The translations under genes were made by a program, and so were the position numbers. From contig NZ_VEEP01000001.1 of assembly GCF_007678455.1 (NCBI RefSeq), forward strand, positions 62,001 to 126,000: a DNA stretch of 64,000 nucleotides, given 5' to 3'. This document shows positions 1 through 8,845 of the stretch, one piece after another. This DNA is from Cytobacillus oceanisediminis 2691 (GTDB taxonomy: Bacteria > Bacillota > Bacilli > Bacillales > Cytobacillaceae). Numbering within the stretch: the stretch's first letter is position 1; each line of letters begins with the position of its first letter. The notes beneath the pieces are model-generated. The model did not search any database. It saw only the letters and a program-made list of their open reading frames with translations, and was not told the DNA's origin.

Positions 1-70
1 TTTTGTAACATATCGATATGTTTAATGGTGTTAAAATTGATGTAAGCCAAATGAAGGGGAGCATGCTGAA

Positions 71-424
71 ATGGAAGGTTTATCTGAAATCGTTAATCTG
101 TTAAAAGGAATCGAAAGTTCAATCGATTCCCTGAATAAACGGACCGAAAGCATAGAAAAGAGACTCGACCGACTTGAGAAAGTGGATAGCATCGAGCATC
201 GCGTAACTTCTAACCAAATCGATATAACAGATATAAAAGACGCACTGGAAAGAATGGAAGAGCTTCAAAGTGCAAAAATCGAAAATATGCTGAAAGAGTT
301 AATGACCCAGACAGAAACGAAGAACAATGCTGAATTCAGCACGATTCATAAACGCCTTGATTCCCATTTGTTGAAATTGGGAAGAGTCGAGGAAGAAATC
401 CTGATCGTTCAGCAAGAAAAATAG
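71..424 (+). CDS. small coiled-coil protein, function unknown
   Basis: 117 residues, almost entirely charged heptad-like sequence (E/K/L/I rich, repeated LNKRTESIEKRLDRLE-type stretches over about residues 15-60 and again near 85-115), so a long alpha-helical coiled coil is expected. No signal peptide, membrane segment or cysteine is visible, so it is probably cytoplasmic and oligomeric. The ATG at 71 follows an AAGGGGA ribosome binding site at about 52-58. It stands alone, with a terminator directly downstream and unrelated genes beyond. I do not recognise a named family; a structural or partner-binding role is only a guess. Confidence 0.75.
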   Translation: MEGLSEIVNLLKGIESSIDSLNKRTESIEKRLDRLEKVDSIEHRVTSNQIDITDIKDALERMEELQSAKIENMLKELMTQTETKNNAEFSTIHKRLDSHLLKLGRVEEEILIVQQEK

Positions 425-432
425 ATTTTGGA

Positions 433-463
433 GAGATTGCCGAAATGCAGTCTCTTTTTGTTT
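433..463 (+). terminator. intrinsic terminator of the coiled-coil gene
   Basis: Stem GAGATTGC / GCAGTCTC (one G-T pair) with a 6-nt loop, followed by TTTTTGTTT. It lies 9 nt after the stop codon at 424. Confidence 0.8.
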
Positions 464-676
464 ATTAAATGGTTTTAGACTTCCACAAAACGTTCATAAA
501 TCTGCAAACGCTTGTCGCACGTGGTTTACAATAAGCTTTTAGAACATTGAATGTTCAGTTGTTCACAAAATATTTACCATTACTGGTCTTGGACGGAGGG
601 GGCCGGAGTTATGATTAAAGTGTAATCAAACATTGTCAGGTATTTAAATAGAGTCTATTTTTTCGAGGTGAGTACT

Positions 677-2473
677 TTGAAATACGATTTAGTTCTTCTC
701 CATGCACCAAGTGTATATGATTTCCGGAAAAATGCATTGCTGGCTGGCCCAATCAGTGATGTTGTTCCGTCATCTCCCGTTTTTGAAATGTATCCTATTG
801 GGCTGACAAGTATTGCGGAATATTTGGAACGTCAGGGACTTCGGGTGAAAATCATCAATATAGCAAACCGGATGCTGATGGATGAGAGCTTCGATGTGGA
901 AAAGAAACTGAAAAAAATCAAGACACGTGCTTTTGGGATTGATCTGCACTGGCTTCCCCATGCTCATGGCAGCATAGAACTTGCCAAAATTGTAAAAAAT
1001 CTTCACCCGCAAACCCCCATCGTTTTTGGCGGACTATCTGCAACCTATTACCATAAAGAATTAATCGAGTATCCCTTCATAGATTTTGTCATGAGAGGCG
1101 ATTCTACCGAAAAATTGATGCTGCTTTTGATTAAGTATTTGAAGTATGGCACACATCAGCCTGGGGGAATTCCAAACTTGACATGGAAGGATGGCAATAC
1201 TCCTGTTTACAATCCTTTAAGCCATGTCCCCGACAGTCTGGATGAATTTGATATACCAGGCTATCGATATACAATCAAGTCTGTGTTCAAGTATAAAAAT
1301 TTCCTGGACCCGCTGCCATACAATGGCTGGCTCCAATATCCGAATACAGCAATACTCACAGCAAAAGGTTGTACACAGGGATGCCTGATTTGCGGAGGCT
1401 CCAAGCAATCATATAAGGATAACTGCAACCGTAAAGTGCTTGCCAAACGGTCTCCACAGAAATTAATAGAGGACATTTTGTTCATTCAGCGCTTCAGCAG
1501 AGCGCCGATTTTCATTCTTCATGATATCCGCCAGGCAGGCAAAGAGTATGTTGATGAGTTTTTTGACCGCCTAAGCCAAATCAACCTTAAGAATGAACTG
1601 GTTTTTGAACTGTTCCAGTATGCCAATGAAGAGTTTTTTAGAAAAATCGAGCAGGCAGTGCCCAAGTACAGCATTGAATTAACCCTGGAAACACATGATG
1701 AAAAGATTCGCCGTTTTAATGGGAAATTCAACTGCACGAATGCGAAAGTAATTGAAACGCTTCAGGCTGCATTGAAGCACAGCTGCAAAAAGATTGATAT
1801 TTTCTTCATGGTTGGCATTCCGCATCAGGATTACCAAAGTGCCCTGGATAATGTTAATTTTTGCGAGGAAATCCACAATGCCTGCGGAGGGGATAAACGG
1901 TTATCATACTTTGTCGCACCGCTTGCGCCGTTCCTCGATCCGGCAAGCCCGGCTTTTGAACAACCGGTGAAATACGGCTATAAAAAGTTCTGCCACACAA
2001 TCGAAGACCATAGAAAAGCAATCACCCAGCCATCCTGGAAATACATGCTCAGCTTTGAAACCGATTATATGACCAGGGATGAAATTGTTCAGTCAACTTA
2101 TGAATCTGCCAGAAACCTGAATGCATTCAAGTTGAAGCATGGCCTTGTCGACAAGAAGACGCATGATGAAGTCAATGAGAAAATTGACAGATCACTTGAG
2201 TATATTGAAAAAATCGATCAAATCGTCGCACTGCCTGAAGAAGAAAAAAATCGCCAGCTGGCCCTGCTCAGCAAGGAAATGGAGGAGGTCAACAAATACA
2301 GTATATGCGGAAAGCATGAACTGAAATGGGAAGTTAAAAAGCATTATGCGGATATATTCTCACTTACTGCGATCGGGATTGAACTATTGGCAGAGGACAT
2401 TTTAATCAATGTCAAGCAGCGGTTCAATGCTTATAATAAACGAGTCGCAGAAGCCTCAAAGACCCGAACATGA
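677..2473 (+). CDS. B12-binding domain radical SAM protein
   Basis: About 598 residues. The N-terminal ~190 residues look like a cobalamin-binding fold (LHAPSVYDF near the start; GIDLHWLPHAHG and IVFGGLSATYY in the middle). A radical SAM core follows with the CxxxCxxC cluster motif CTQGCLIC (Cys 232, 236 and 239 from the chosen start) that would hold the 4Fe-4S cluster. The long C-terminal third contains no motif I recognise. B12-radical SAM enzymes typically methylate or rearrange unactivated carbons; the substrate here is unknown. The in-frame GTG at 668 has no spaced ribosome binding site, whereas the TTG at 677 sits 6 nt after GAGGTG at 665-670, so TTG is preferred. It is monocistronic with its own terminator. 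Confidence 0.85.
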   Translation: MKYDLVLLHAPSVYDFRKNALLAGPISDVVPSSPVFEMYPIGLTSIAEYLERQGLRVKIINIANRMLMDESFDVEKKLKKIKTRAFGIDLHWLPHAHGSIELAKIVKNLHPQTPIVFGGLSATYYHKELIEYPFIDFVMRGDSTEKLMLLLIKYLKYGTHQPGGIPNLTWKDGNTPVYNPLSHVPDSLDEFDIPGYRYTIKSVFKYKNFLDPLPYNGWLQYPNTAILTAKGCTQGCLICGGSKQSYKDNCNRKVLAKRSPQKLIEDILFIQRFSRAPIFILHDIRQAGKEYVDEFFDRLSQINLKNELVFELFQYANEEFFRKIEQAVPKYSIELTLETHDEKIRRFNGKFNCTNAKVIETLQAALKHSCKKIDIFFMVGIPHQDYQSALDNVNFCEEIHNACGGDKRLSYFVAPLAPFLDPASPAFEQPVKYGYKKFCHTIEDHRKAITQPSWKYMLSFETDYMTRDEIVQSTYESARNLNAFKLKHGLVDKKTHDEVNEKIDRSLEYIEKIDQIVALPEEEKNRQLALLSKEMEEVNKYSICGKHELKWEVKKHYADIFSLTAIGIELLAEDILINVKQRFNAYNKRVAEASKTRT

Positions 2474-2483
2474 ACCATGACAA

Positions 2484-2516
2484 AAGGCTGCCAGGATATC
2501 CTGACAGCCTTTTTTG
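2484..2516 (+). terminator. intrinsic terminator of the radical SAM gene
   Basis: Near-perfect stem AGGCTGCCAGG / CCTGACAGCCT with an ATAT loop, followed by TTTTTTG. Confidence 0.9.
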
Positions 2517-2638
2517 TCTGCTGCAAAAAGGGAACGTGTGTACAGGACAATTATAATAAATGTTTAAAGTAGCCAAAAATGTGAAAAATGTAAAAGAAAT
2601 ATCAACACAAGTGATAATCGGATGGAGGAATGTCATCA

Positions 2639-3586
2639 ATGATAGAATTTTTGAAAAGAGGTAACAAGTCTTCCGGGATTGCTGCTCTCGGGAATACATT
2701 CCTTGCAATAATCAAGGGTGTTGCGGCTGCTATTAGCGGAAGTGGCACAATGCTGGCGACAACTCTTCATTCGGTTGCGGATGCATTGAACCAATTTTTC
2801 GTTTTCATTGGCAGTTCCATTTCTGAAAAAGAAGCAACCAAACGGTTCCCAACCGGTTTTGGCAGGGTTGTGAATCTATTTGTACTCATTGCAGTTATCA
2901 TCATTTCGATTATGGCATACGAAACAGTCATCAAAGGATGGGAACTCATCCAGCATCCAAAAGCTTCATCAAATATGTGGCTGAATATCGTGATTATGCT
3001 AGTGGCGGTCCTTGTTGATGGAAGTATACTGGTAAAAGCGATGAAGGAAATTGCCCATGAAACTAGAAGTCAAGCAAGTGGGTTTGGCATCGTGCCGAAT
3101 GCTTTTAAGAATGTCAGTTTCGCTGCACCGCCGACAAGGCTTGTTTTCTATGAAGATTTAATTGCAACATTCGGAGCACTTTTAGCATTGGCTTCTATTG
3201 TACTGGCACAAGTAACTGGTTTTTATTTGCTCGATGGTATCGGAACCTTGCTGATTGGAATCCTGCTGATCGGGATTGCTTTGAAGATTGGTTATGAGAA
3301 TACAGTAGGCCTGATTGGTGTCGCAGCACCAAAGGTTGTTGAGGACCGGATTGCCCAGCTGATCCTGTCCGATCCAGATGTGGTCGACATCAATACACTA
3401 AGGATCGTCCAGGAGGGCAGACAGTATCACGTCGAAAGCTATCTTGAACTTCGTAAGGGACTGACACTGGCAGATGCGGATGATATCAAGTTCAGGGTCA
3501 GGGATAAGGTACTGACTGACCCTGACGTAGACGATGTAGTCATGGGAATCATCGAAGCTGATGATGTGCAGACGTGGAAAGTGTAA
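2639..3586 (+). CDS. cation diffusion facilitator (CDF) family metal exporter
   Basis: 315-residue membrane protein with about six transmembrane segments in the first ~220 residues and a cytoplasmic ferredoxin-like C-terminal domain. The metal-site motif HSVADALNQ is in TM2 and a second acidic site, VDG, follows later. CDF proteins exchange Zn, Mn, Fe or Co for protons across the membrane; the metal cannot be assigned by eye. The upstream ATG at 2630 abuts the GGAGG at 2624-2628, so the ATG at 2639, spaced 10 nt, is the likely start. No metal-regulator site is obvious upstream. It converges on the CNNM gene through a shared terminator. Confidence 0.9.
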   Translation: MIEFLKRGNKSSGIAALGNTFLAIIKGVAAAISGSGTMLATTLHSVADALNQFFVFIGSSISEKEATKRFPTGFGRVVNLFVLIAVIIISIMAYETVIKGWELIQHPKASSNMWLNIVIMLVAVLVDGSILVKAMKEIAHETRSQASGFGIVPNAFKNVSFAAPPTRLVFYEDLIATFGALLALASIVLAQVTGFYLLDGIGTLLIGILLIGIALKIGYENTVGLIGVAAPKVVEDRIAQLILSDPDVVDINTLRIVQEGRQYHVESYLELRKGLTLADADDIKFRVRDKVLTDPDVDDVVMGIIEADDVQTWKV

Positions 3587-3594
3587 ATAACAAT

Positions 3595-3631
3595 GCAAAA
3601 ACCCGGACAGGAAAATATGTCCGGGTTTTGC
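3595..3631. terminator. bidirectional terminator between the CDF and CNNM genes
   Basis: AAAACCCGGACA / TGTCCGGGTTTT perfect 12-bp inverted repeat with an 8-nt loop, A-rich before and T-rich after. It can serve both converging genes. Confidence 0.85.
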
Positions 3632-4981
3632 TTATGAAACGACTTCAGTTTTATTCATAAAAAAACTTTCTGATGGCTTTTCTTGCTCAGGTTGTTTTGT
3701 TACCTCGATATATTTGATATGGTGTTCTTCCATCTCGATGATTTTGAAATGGTAAGTACCGAAGCTGACAACGTCACCCTGTTTTACTTCGTAATTTTCG
3801 GTAAGCATCCAGCCCCCAATGGTATCGACGTCTTCATCGTTGATATCAAGTGAAAGAAGGTCATTTACCTCACTTACAAGTAATTTAGCATCAATGATAT
3901 AGTGGCTTTCTTTGATTTTACGAATCATTGGCACTTCATCCATGTCGAACTCGTCACGAATTTCACCAACAATTTCTTCAAGGATATCTTCTACTGTCAC
4001 CAGACCTGACGTGCCTCCGTATTCATCCATCAAAATCGCCATGTGTATGCGTTCTTTTTGCATCTTGACCAGCAAGTCATGAATCGGAATGCTGTCGATA
4101 ACCCGGATAATGGGGCGAATATAGGAATCTATCGCTTTTTTGCCGCGGTCCTGATCGTGAATCAAATCAGTCATGACCTCCTTGATGTTGACGAGGCCGA
4201 CAATATGGTCCTTGTCACCATCAATGACAGGATATCGGGTAAATTTTTCTTCTTTTACAATCTGGAGGAAAGTCTCCAGCGTATCTTCCAATGACAGGGA
4301 TATGATTTCCGTACGGGGCACCATGATTTCCTTGGCGATCCTGTTGTCGAATTCGAAGATTTTATTTACATACTTAAACTCTGACTGGTTGATTTCACCA
4401 CTTTTAAAGCTTTCAGAAAGAATAATGCGCAGTTCTTCTTCAGAATGAGCCAAATCATTTTCGGAGGCAGGCTTAAGTCCGACAAGCCCAACAGCAAGTC
4501 GGGCAGATCCGTTTAACAGCCAGATAAACGGATACATAATCTTGTAAAACAGGATCAACGGACCTGCGGTATTCAACGACACCCACTCTGCTTTTTGAAT
4601 CGCTAATGTCTTTGGAGCCAATTCTCCGACTACGACGTGAAGGAATGTGATGGTCGCAAAGGCTATCCCGACAGACAAGATATGGCCCAAAGATTCAGAG
4701 ACCTCGAGTCTGATGAATAACGGTTTCAGCAATTCGGCAATTGCCGGTTCTCCAAGCCAGCCGATAGCAAGGGCGGTAATCGTGATTCCCAACTGGCAGG
4801 CTGAAAGATACTCATCCAGATTGGTAATGACTCTTTTTGCCAGTATAGCCTTTTTGCTGCCTTCTTCTATTAATTGATCGATTCTGGAACTTCGCACTTT
4901 AACAATTGCAAATTCTGAAACAACAAAAAATGCCGTTAAAGCAATTAAAATGGCTATCCAAACCAAGTTAAATATGTCCAA
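3632..4981 (-). CDS. CNNM/CorC-HlyC family transmembrane protein (hemolysin-like)
   Basis: 449 residues with the typical order: N-terminal CNNM (DUF21) membrane domain with about four hydrophobic segments (residues 1-150), a CBS pair (about 200-330, including VPRTEI and [16 protein letters not shown]-type sequence), and a CorC_HlyC domain at 345-435. Bacterial relatives such as MpfA/YhdP are linked to Mg2+ efflux; that link is family knowledge and the ion here is an inference. The start codon is TTG with an AAGGGA ribosome binding site 8 nt upstream; no ATG is available near it. A ~240-nt structured leader precedes it (separate entry), suggesting RNA-level control. Confidence 0.9.
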   Translation of the reverse strand: MDIFNLVWIAILIALTAFFVVSEFAIVKVRSSRIDQLIEEGSKKAILAKRVITNLDEYLSACQLGITITALAIGWLGEPAIAELLKPLFIRLEVSESLGHILSVGIAFATITFLHVVVGELAPKTLAIQKAEWVSLNTAGPLILFYKIMYPFIWLLNGSARLAVGLVGLKPASENDLAHSEEELRIILSESFKSGEINQSEFKYVNKIFEFDNRIAKEIMVPRTEIISLSLEDTLETFLQIVKEEKFTRYPVIDGDKDHIVGLVNIKEVMTDLIHDQDRGKKAIDSYIRPIIRVIDSIPIHDLLVKMQKERIHMAILMDEYGGTSGLVTVEDILEEIVGEIRDEFDMDEVPMIRKIKESHYIIDAKLLVSEVNDLLSLDINDEDVDTIGGWMLTENYEVKQGDVVSFGTYHFKIIEMEEHHIKYIEVTKQPEQEKPSESFFMNKTEVVS

Positions 4982-5220
4982 ATAAGTTCCCTTAGCCTGC
5001 AGAATTGCAGGTAAGGAGTCACCTCCCAGTAAACTGAAAATTAAGCTTAAATCAAGCTTCCATTTATTAATTTAATTTTCCAAGAAACTGCAACGGCCCA
5101 TTTCCGTGCGGCTGGATCAGCCAGGGCCTACCTCCTGTTAAGCTGTTCCGCCCGCTCAGCAGCTGTTACATTCTTGATACGATAGTTTGCCCCATCATAC
5201 CACCTCTGCTTTACCATTTA
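4982..5220 (-). promoter_or_regulatory. long structured 5' leader, candidate cis-regulatory RNA
   Basis: About 240 nt between an extended -10 promoter and the TTG start. On the minus strand it contains several strong dyads: AGCTG / CAGCT (extending with GT and AT pairs) at 5140-5163, and a GGCCC / GGGCC helix around the inner hairpin GGCTG-atc-CAGCC at about 5095-5128. A purine-rich GGAGGTAGG lies between them, and another hairpin, CCTGCA / TGCAGG, sits just before the ribosome binding site at 4996-5011. The layout resembles a metabolite- or metal-sensing leader. I could not match it to the M-box, yybP-ykoY or ydaO consensus from memory. Confidence 0.55.
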
Positions 5221-5226
5221 AATTTA

Positions 5227-5236
5227 ATTATACCAT
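5227..5236 (-). promoter_or_regulatory. extended -10 promoter for the CNNM gene leader
   Basis: Minus-strand TGGTATAAT, a perfect TATAAT with the TGn extension. No good -35 hexamer is visible 17 bp upstream. It would start transcription near 5219 and create the long leader. Confidence 0.55.
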
Positions 5237-5472
5237 ATCCAGAATAATTCCGGGGAACATTAATGTTGTTGATAACAATGTATGAAAGTGATACATAAAG
5301 TATGAAGTTTATGTTTAATTATATGAGAAAATTCTGATTATAACAATTTAATCGATTTTCAGATTGAAGAAAAATTTCCCAATGTAAAAATTTTACTTTT
5401 AATAATATATTATGCAATTTGGGTTTGAAACTATTTTAAATATTCAGTAAGATTAATGAAAGGAGGGTGGAC
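5237..5472. other. AT-rich intergenic region between divergent genes
   Basis: Contains promoter-like A/T runs for the kinase on the right but no clear -35/-10 pair or Spo0A box that I can defend. No gene was seen. Confidence 0.4.
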
Positions 5473-6540
5473 ATGAGTAATCTTTTATCCAATCTGGAAA
5501 GCAAGCTGCAAAAGCAAGACAAAACAAATGATCAAATCTGGGTGGAACCTTCCACAGATTTTATTTGTAAAAGAACGCCAGACGGCCTCATTAAGTATGT
5601 GACACCATCCGTTCAATCCATGCTAGGTTATGCCCCGGGTGAAATAATCGGAAGATTGTACACCTTATTCGTCCATGGTGAAGATTATAAAAGAATTGCC
5701 AAAATCGCTATGCCTGAAGGGGAAGAGGTGTGCAGCCTGACATACCGGTTAAAGAGAAAAGATGGGGTATACATCTGGGTCAGTTCACAGATTTCTGTCA
5801 CACGTGACCCAAAAACGAATGAGCCTTTTGAGTTGATTTCTGTAACCAGTGATGTTTCCGCGAAAATAAAAGCGGAGCATTTCATCCTGGAATACGAGAA
5901 ATTGAATGTTGTAGGCCAACTTGCAGCAGGGATTGCCCATGAAATTAAAAACCCTTTGACAAGCCTTAAGGGTTTCATCCAGCTTATGAAAGCGGGAAGG
6001 GAACTGAATCAAGGCTATTTAGCTATCATGGAAGAGGAAATCAAACGCATTGAAGCGGTCTCTAAAGAACTGATGCTGATGGCGAAACCGCACAAGTCCG
6101 ATTTTAAAACTTTCAACATGAATGATGTGGTTGATCATGCGATCACCCTTTTGATGGCTGAAGCAGCGAAGAAGTGCGTCGAAATTACCAGGAAATCAAC
6201 ACTTGAGAATGGAATGTTTCTTTGTGACGGAAACAAAATCAAGCAAGTGCTGATCAATTTGCTTATGAACGCGATTGATGCGATGGAGCAGCCGGGCAAG
6301 GTGACCGTGGGGATTTCGAAATCAGAGGAAGTTTTGACTATTATTGTCGCAGACAATGGTAAAGGGATTGCTCAGGAACATATGGATAAGATTGGCAAAC
6401 CTTTTTTTACGACGAAGGAAAACGGTAATGGTCTTGGCCTGATGATATGCCATAAAATTATTGAAGAGCATAATGGCAAGATGAATGTGGAATCGAGTTC
6501 ACAGGGGACAACTTTCACAATAAGTCTGCCGATTCAGTGA
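5473..6540 (+). CDS. PAS-domain sensor histidine kinase (sporulation kinase-like)
   Basis: 355 residues without membrane segments, so cytoplasmic. A PAS domain spans about residues 25-135 (PDGLIKYVTPSVQSMLGY, then WVSSQISVTRDPKTNEPFE). It is followed by HisKA with phospho-acceptor His156 in AGIAHEIKNPLTSLKGF, then a HATPase with N box (NLLMNAIDAM), G1 (DNGKGI) and G2 (GNGLGL) boxes. The GFIQLM sequence after the H box is typical of KinA-KinE-type kinases that feed the Spo0F/Spo0A phosphorelay. No partner response regulator is adjacent, consistent with an orphan sporulation kinase. The GTG at 5467 overlaps the AGGAGGG ribosome binding site, so the ATG at 5473 (6-nt spacing) was chosen. Confidence 0.9.
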   Translation: MSNLLSNLESKLQKQDKTNDQIWVEPSTDFICKRTPDGLIKYVTPSVQSMLGYAPGEIIGRLYTLFVHGEDYKRIAKIAMPEGEEVCSLTYRLKRKDGVYIWVSSQISVTRDPKTNEPFELISVTSDVSAKIKAEHFILEYEKLNVVGQLAAGIAHEIKNPLTSLKGFIQLMKAGRELNQGYLAIMEEEIKRIEAVSKELMLMAKPHKSDFKTFNMNDVVDHAITLLMAEAAKKCVEITRKSTLENGMFLCDGNKIKQVLINLLMNAIDAMEQPGKVTVGISKSEEVLTIIVADNGKGIAQEHMDKIGKPFFTTKENGNGLGLMICHKIIEEHNGKMNVESSSQGTTFTISLPIQ

Positions 6541-6650
6541 ATTGTTCGGCAGCATTAATGAAGATTCTTCCCCCTGCCATTTTTTGCTGTTTCAAGCCAT
6601 TCTTACTGGAAACAACCGGTACATCTTAAGAGCAAATAACCATAAGATGA

Positions 6651-7211
6651 CTAATAGAATGCAGCTGACCGGCCATTCCACTCCCTAGCCAGAAGTCCAT
6701 ATACAATCAAGTCGTGAAAGTTGCCATTCAAGTATTCCCCGTCGCGTATGATTCCTTCCTTGCGAAAACCAAGTTTAACTGGTATAGCCTTGCTTTTTTG
6801 ATTGTCCTTACCGCATCTTATTTCAATTCTGTTTAATCCATGTCCGTAAAAGGCATGGTTAATCACTGCATTTACTGCCCTGATTGTGATGCCCCTGCCT
6901 TGCCATTTTTCACCTAAATAGTAGCCGATGCTTGCCTGTGAGTTGTTCCAGTCAATCGCATGAAGGCTGATACTTCCCGCAAGGACTCCTCTGTATCTAA
7001 TCCCAAAGTGAAAGCTGCTCCCTTCTTGGGAACTTTTCTCCCACATTTGAATAACAGAATGAATTTGTCCCGGTGATTGAATTCCATCTACCCAGGGCAG
7101 CCATTTCCTCAGATAACTTCGGTTTGTATCCAAAAGCCAGAACAATTCCCTGGCGTCCTGTGAACCAAACAGATTAACGCTGATCTCAGAATCGGTCTTT
7201 AAATAAAACAT
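6651..7211 (-). CDS. GNAT acetyltransferase, RimL/YdaF-like
   Basis: 186 residues covering the full GNAT_3 fold: an N-terminal substrate part with YLRKWLPWVD, the acetyl-CoA pyrophosphate loop around GEKWQGRGI, and a C-terminal LNRIEIRCGKDNQKSKAIPVKLGF stretch with GFRKEGIIRDGEYLNG. This is the pattern of ribosomal-protein N-acetyltransferases such as B. subtilis YdaF. The true acceptor is unknown. An upstream in-frame start eight codons earlier has no ribosome binding site; the ATG at 7211 has GGAGG spaced 6 nt. Monocistronic. Confidence 0.85.
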   Translation of the reverse strand: MFYLKTDSEISVNLFGSQDARELFWLLDTNRSYLRKWLPWVDGIQSPGQIHSVIQMWEKSSQEGSSFHFGIRYRGVLAGSISLHAIDWNNSQASIGYYLGEKWQGRGITIRAVNAVINHAFYGHGLNRIEIRCGKDNQKSKAIPVKLGFRKEGIIRDGEYLNGNFHDLIVYGLLAREWNGRSAAFY

Positions 7212-7337
7212 CCTATACCTCCAGTAAGAACCCAAATGGGAATTAATTCTAAATGCCGAAAGGTGGTTTATAGGGAATGAAAGAGGGAAAAAATCTTTAC
7301 ATTCTTTTTTATACTTTTTTAAACTGGGAGGAAGATT

Positions 7338-8606
7338 ATGAAACTGACGACTAAAATATTGATAGGCCTTGGACTTGGTGCCATGACCGGGCTTATCCTT
7401 AACATCTTTTCACCTGAATTGTTCACTATTTTAGATAAATTCTTATTTACGCCACTAGGGAAGATATTTATCAATTTAATTAGTATGCTTGTCGTGCCCA
7501 TTGTCCTGTTTTCAATCATTCTTGGTACCGCAGGACTGGGTGATCCGAAGAAACTCGGCAGGATTGGTTTTAAGACTGTAAGCTTCTTTTTAGCTACAAC
7601 AGCAATTGCAATTATAATAGGCCTTGCTCTTTCCTACCTTATCAAGCCAGGTTTGATGGGCCAGTTTGATACTGCTGGAGCTGAATTCAAAGCTGAAAAA
7701 GCACCGCCAGTAAGTGAAACCTTTTTAAATCTTATTCCGGCGAACCCATTTGAAGCACTGACAACAGGAAATATGCTTCAGGTAATTGTTTTTGCGATTT
7801 TCATCGGTATAGCATTGACTGCCCTGGGTAATAAGACCAAAGGAATTTTGAACCTAATCGAACAGGGCAATGACATTATGATGTATTTAGTAGGACTTGT
7901 AATGAAGTTTGCTCCATACGGAACATTTGGTTTGATTGCAACTGCTATCGGCAGCCAGGGACTTGACGCTATCAAGGCTATGGGTGTATACATGCTCGTT
8001 GTAGTTCTTGCTTTAGTAATCCATGCTGTGATGACTTATGGATCAAGTGTATACTTCCTGGGGAAAATGAATCCTTTCAAGTTCTTCAAAGGATTCTCTC
8101 CGGCTATGGGGGTTGCGTTCAGTACATCAAGCAGCAACGCAACGCTTCCTGTATCAATGGAAACTGCCCAGAAGAATCTTCGCGTTCCTGAATCTGTTTC
8201 AAGCTTTGTCCAGCCGCTTGGCGCTACGATCAATATGGACGGAACTGCAATCATGCAGGGTGTAGCGACTGTCTTTATTGCCCAGGTTTATGGAGTAGAC
8301 CTTTCAATGACTGAGCTGTTGACAGTCGTTTTAACGGCTGTACTTGCAAGTATTGGAACAGCAGGTGTGCCGGGCGTAGGCTTGATCATGCTGGCAATGG
8401 TTCTCCAGTCTGTCGGCCTGCCTGTTGAAGGCATCGGGTTGATCCTGGGAATTGACCGTCTTCTTGATATGGCGCGAACAGCTGTGAATATCACAGGAGA
8501 TGCAGCATGTGCAGTCATTGTTGCTGAAACGGAGAAAAAACATGTTGTTCAAAAAGAGAAAAGAAGAATCACAAGTACAGAGGACAATCGTACACTTGAA
8601 TATTAA
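7338..8606 (+). CDS. dicarboxylate/amino acid:cation symporter (DAACS family)
   Basis: 422 residues, the usual length for GltP/GltT-type proteins, with about eight hydrophobic segments and two re-entrant loops. It shows the HP1 serine motif STSSSNATLP, the TM7 ion motif NMDGT, the HP2 loop GTAGVPGVG, and the TM8 substrate site DRLLDMARTAVNITGD. Every acidic and Arg position used by GltPh (Asp390, Asp394, Arg397, Asn401 and Asp405 equivalents) is present. The Arg points to an acidic substrate (glutamate, aspartate or C4-dicarboxylate) and the Asp394 equivalent to one with an amino group. A GGGAGGAAG ribosome binding site is well placed. A dispersed repeat begins 11 nt after the stop. Confidence 0.92.
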   Translation: MKLTTKILIGLGLGAMTGLILNIFSPELFTILDKFLFTPLGKIFINLISMLVVPIVLFSIILGTAGLGDPKKLGRIGFKTVSFFLATTAIAIIIGLALSYLIKPGLMGQFDTAGAEFKAEKAPPVSETFLNLIPANPFEALTTGNMLQVIVFAIFIGIALTALGNKTKGILNLIEQGNDIMMYLVGLVMKFAPYGTFGLIATAIGSQGLDAIKAMGVYMLVVVLALVIHAVMTYGSSVYFLGKMNPFKFFKGFSPAMGVAFSTSSSNATLPVSMETAQKNLRVPESVSSFVQPLGATINMDGTAIMQGVATVFIAQVYGVDLSMTELLTVVLTAVLASIGTAGVPGVGLIMLAMVLQSVGLPVEGIGLILGIDRLLDMARTAVNITGDAACAVIVAETEKKHVVQKEKRRITSTEDNRTLEY

Positions 8607-8616
8607 GAATAAATAA

Positions 8617-8801
8617 AGGCTGTTTTCGTAAAGATTGTTGTTAAAATCTTAAAGCCGATTTTAACGTGCTATAAGCAATTTTGCAGTTCGTTTTTAAGTG
8701 TGCAAGCTCTTTTCTCATAATAAGCTTGAATTTTATAAAGAAAACTAGGTCATTCAATCCAATTTAGTAGTCAATAGCAACAAAGTTTGAGAAAAGAGCC
8801 T
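8617..8801 (+). repeat. dispersed 185-bp intergenic element, copy A
   Basis: Runs from AGGCTGTTTTCGTAAAG to GAGAAAAGAGCCT. The first ~51 bp and last ~38 bp are nearly identical to copy B at 41306-41491, while the interior differs. The outer ends are imperfect inverted repeats (AGGCTnTTTTC / GAAAAnAGCCT). Inside are a perfect TTAAAATC / GATTTTAA hairpin and a 12-bp inverted pair GCTCTTTTCTCA / TGAGAAAAGAGC. No ORF. It looks MITE-like or like a structured noncoding RNA unit. Confidence 0.8.
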
Positions 8802-8805
8802 AAAT

Positions 8806-8839
8806 AAAAGACCCTGCCGGCACCGGCAAGGGTCTTTTT
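8806..8839. terminator. bidirectional terminator between the symporter and kinase genes
   Basis: AAAAGACCCT / AGGGTCTTTTT with an inner CCGG / CCGG pairing, between converging genes. Confidence 0.85.
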
Positions 8840-8845
8840 GTGATG

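Noticed and set aside
4982-5220. M-box (Mg2+) or yybP-ykoY (Mn2+) riboswitch
   Set aside because: Tempting from the gene product, but the conserved blocks of either family were not found in the leader on reading.
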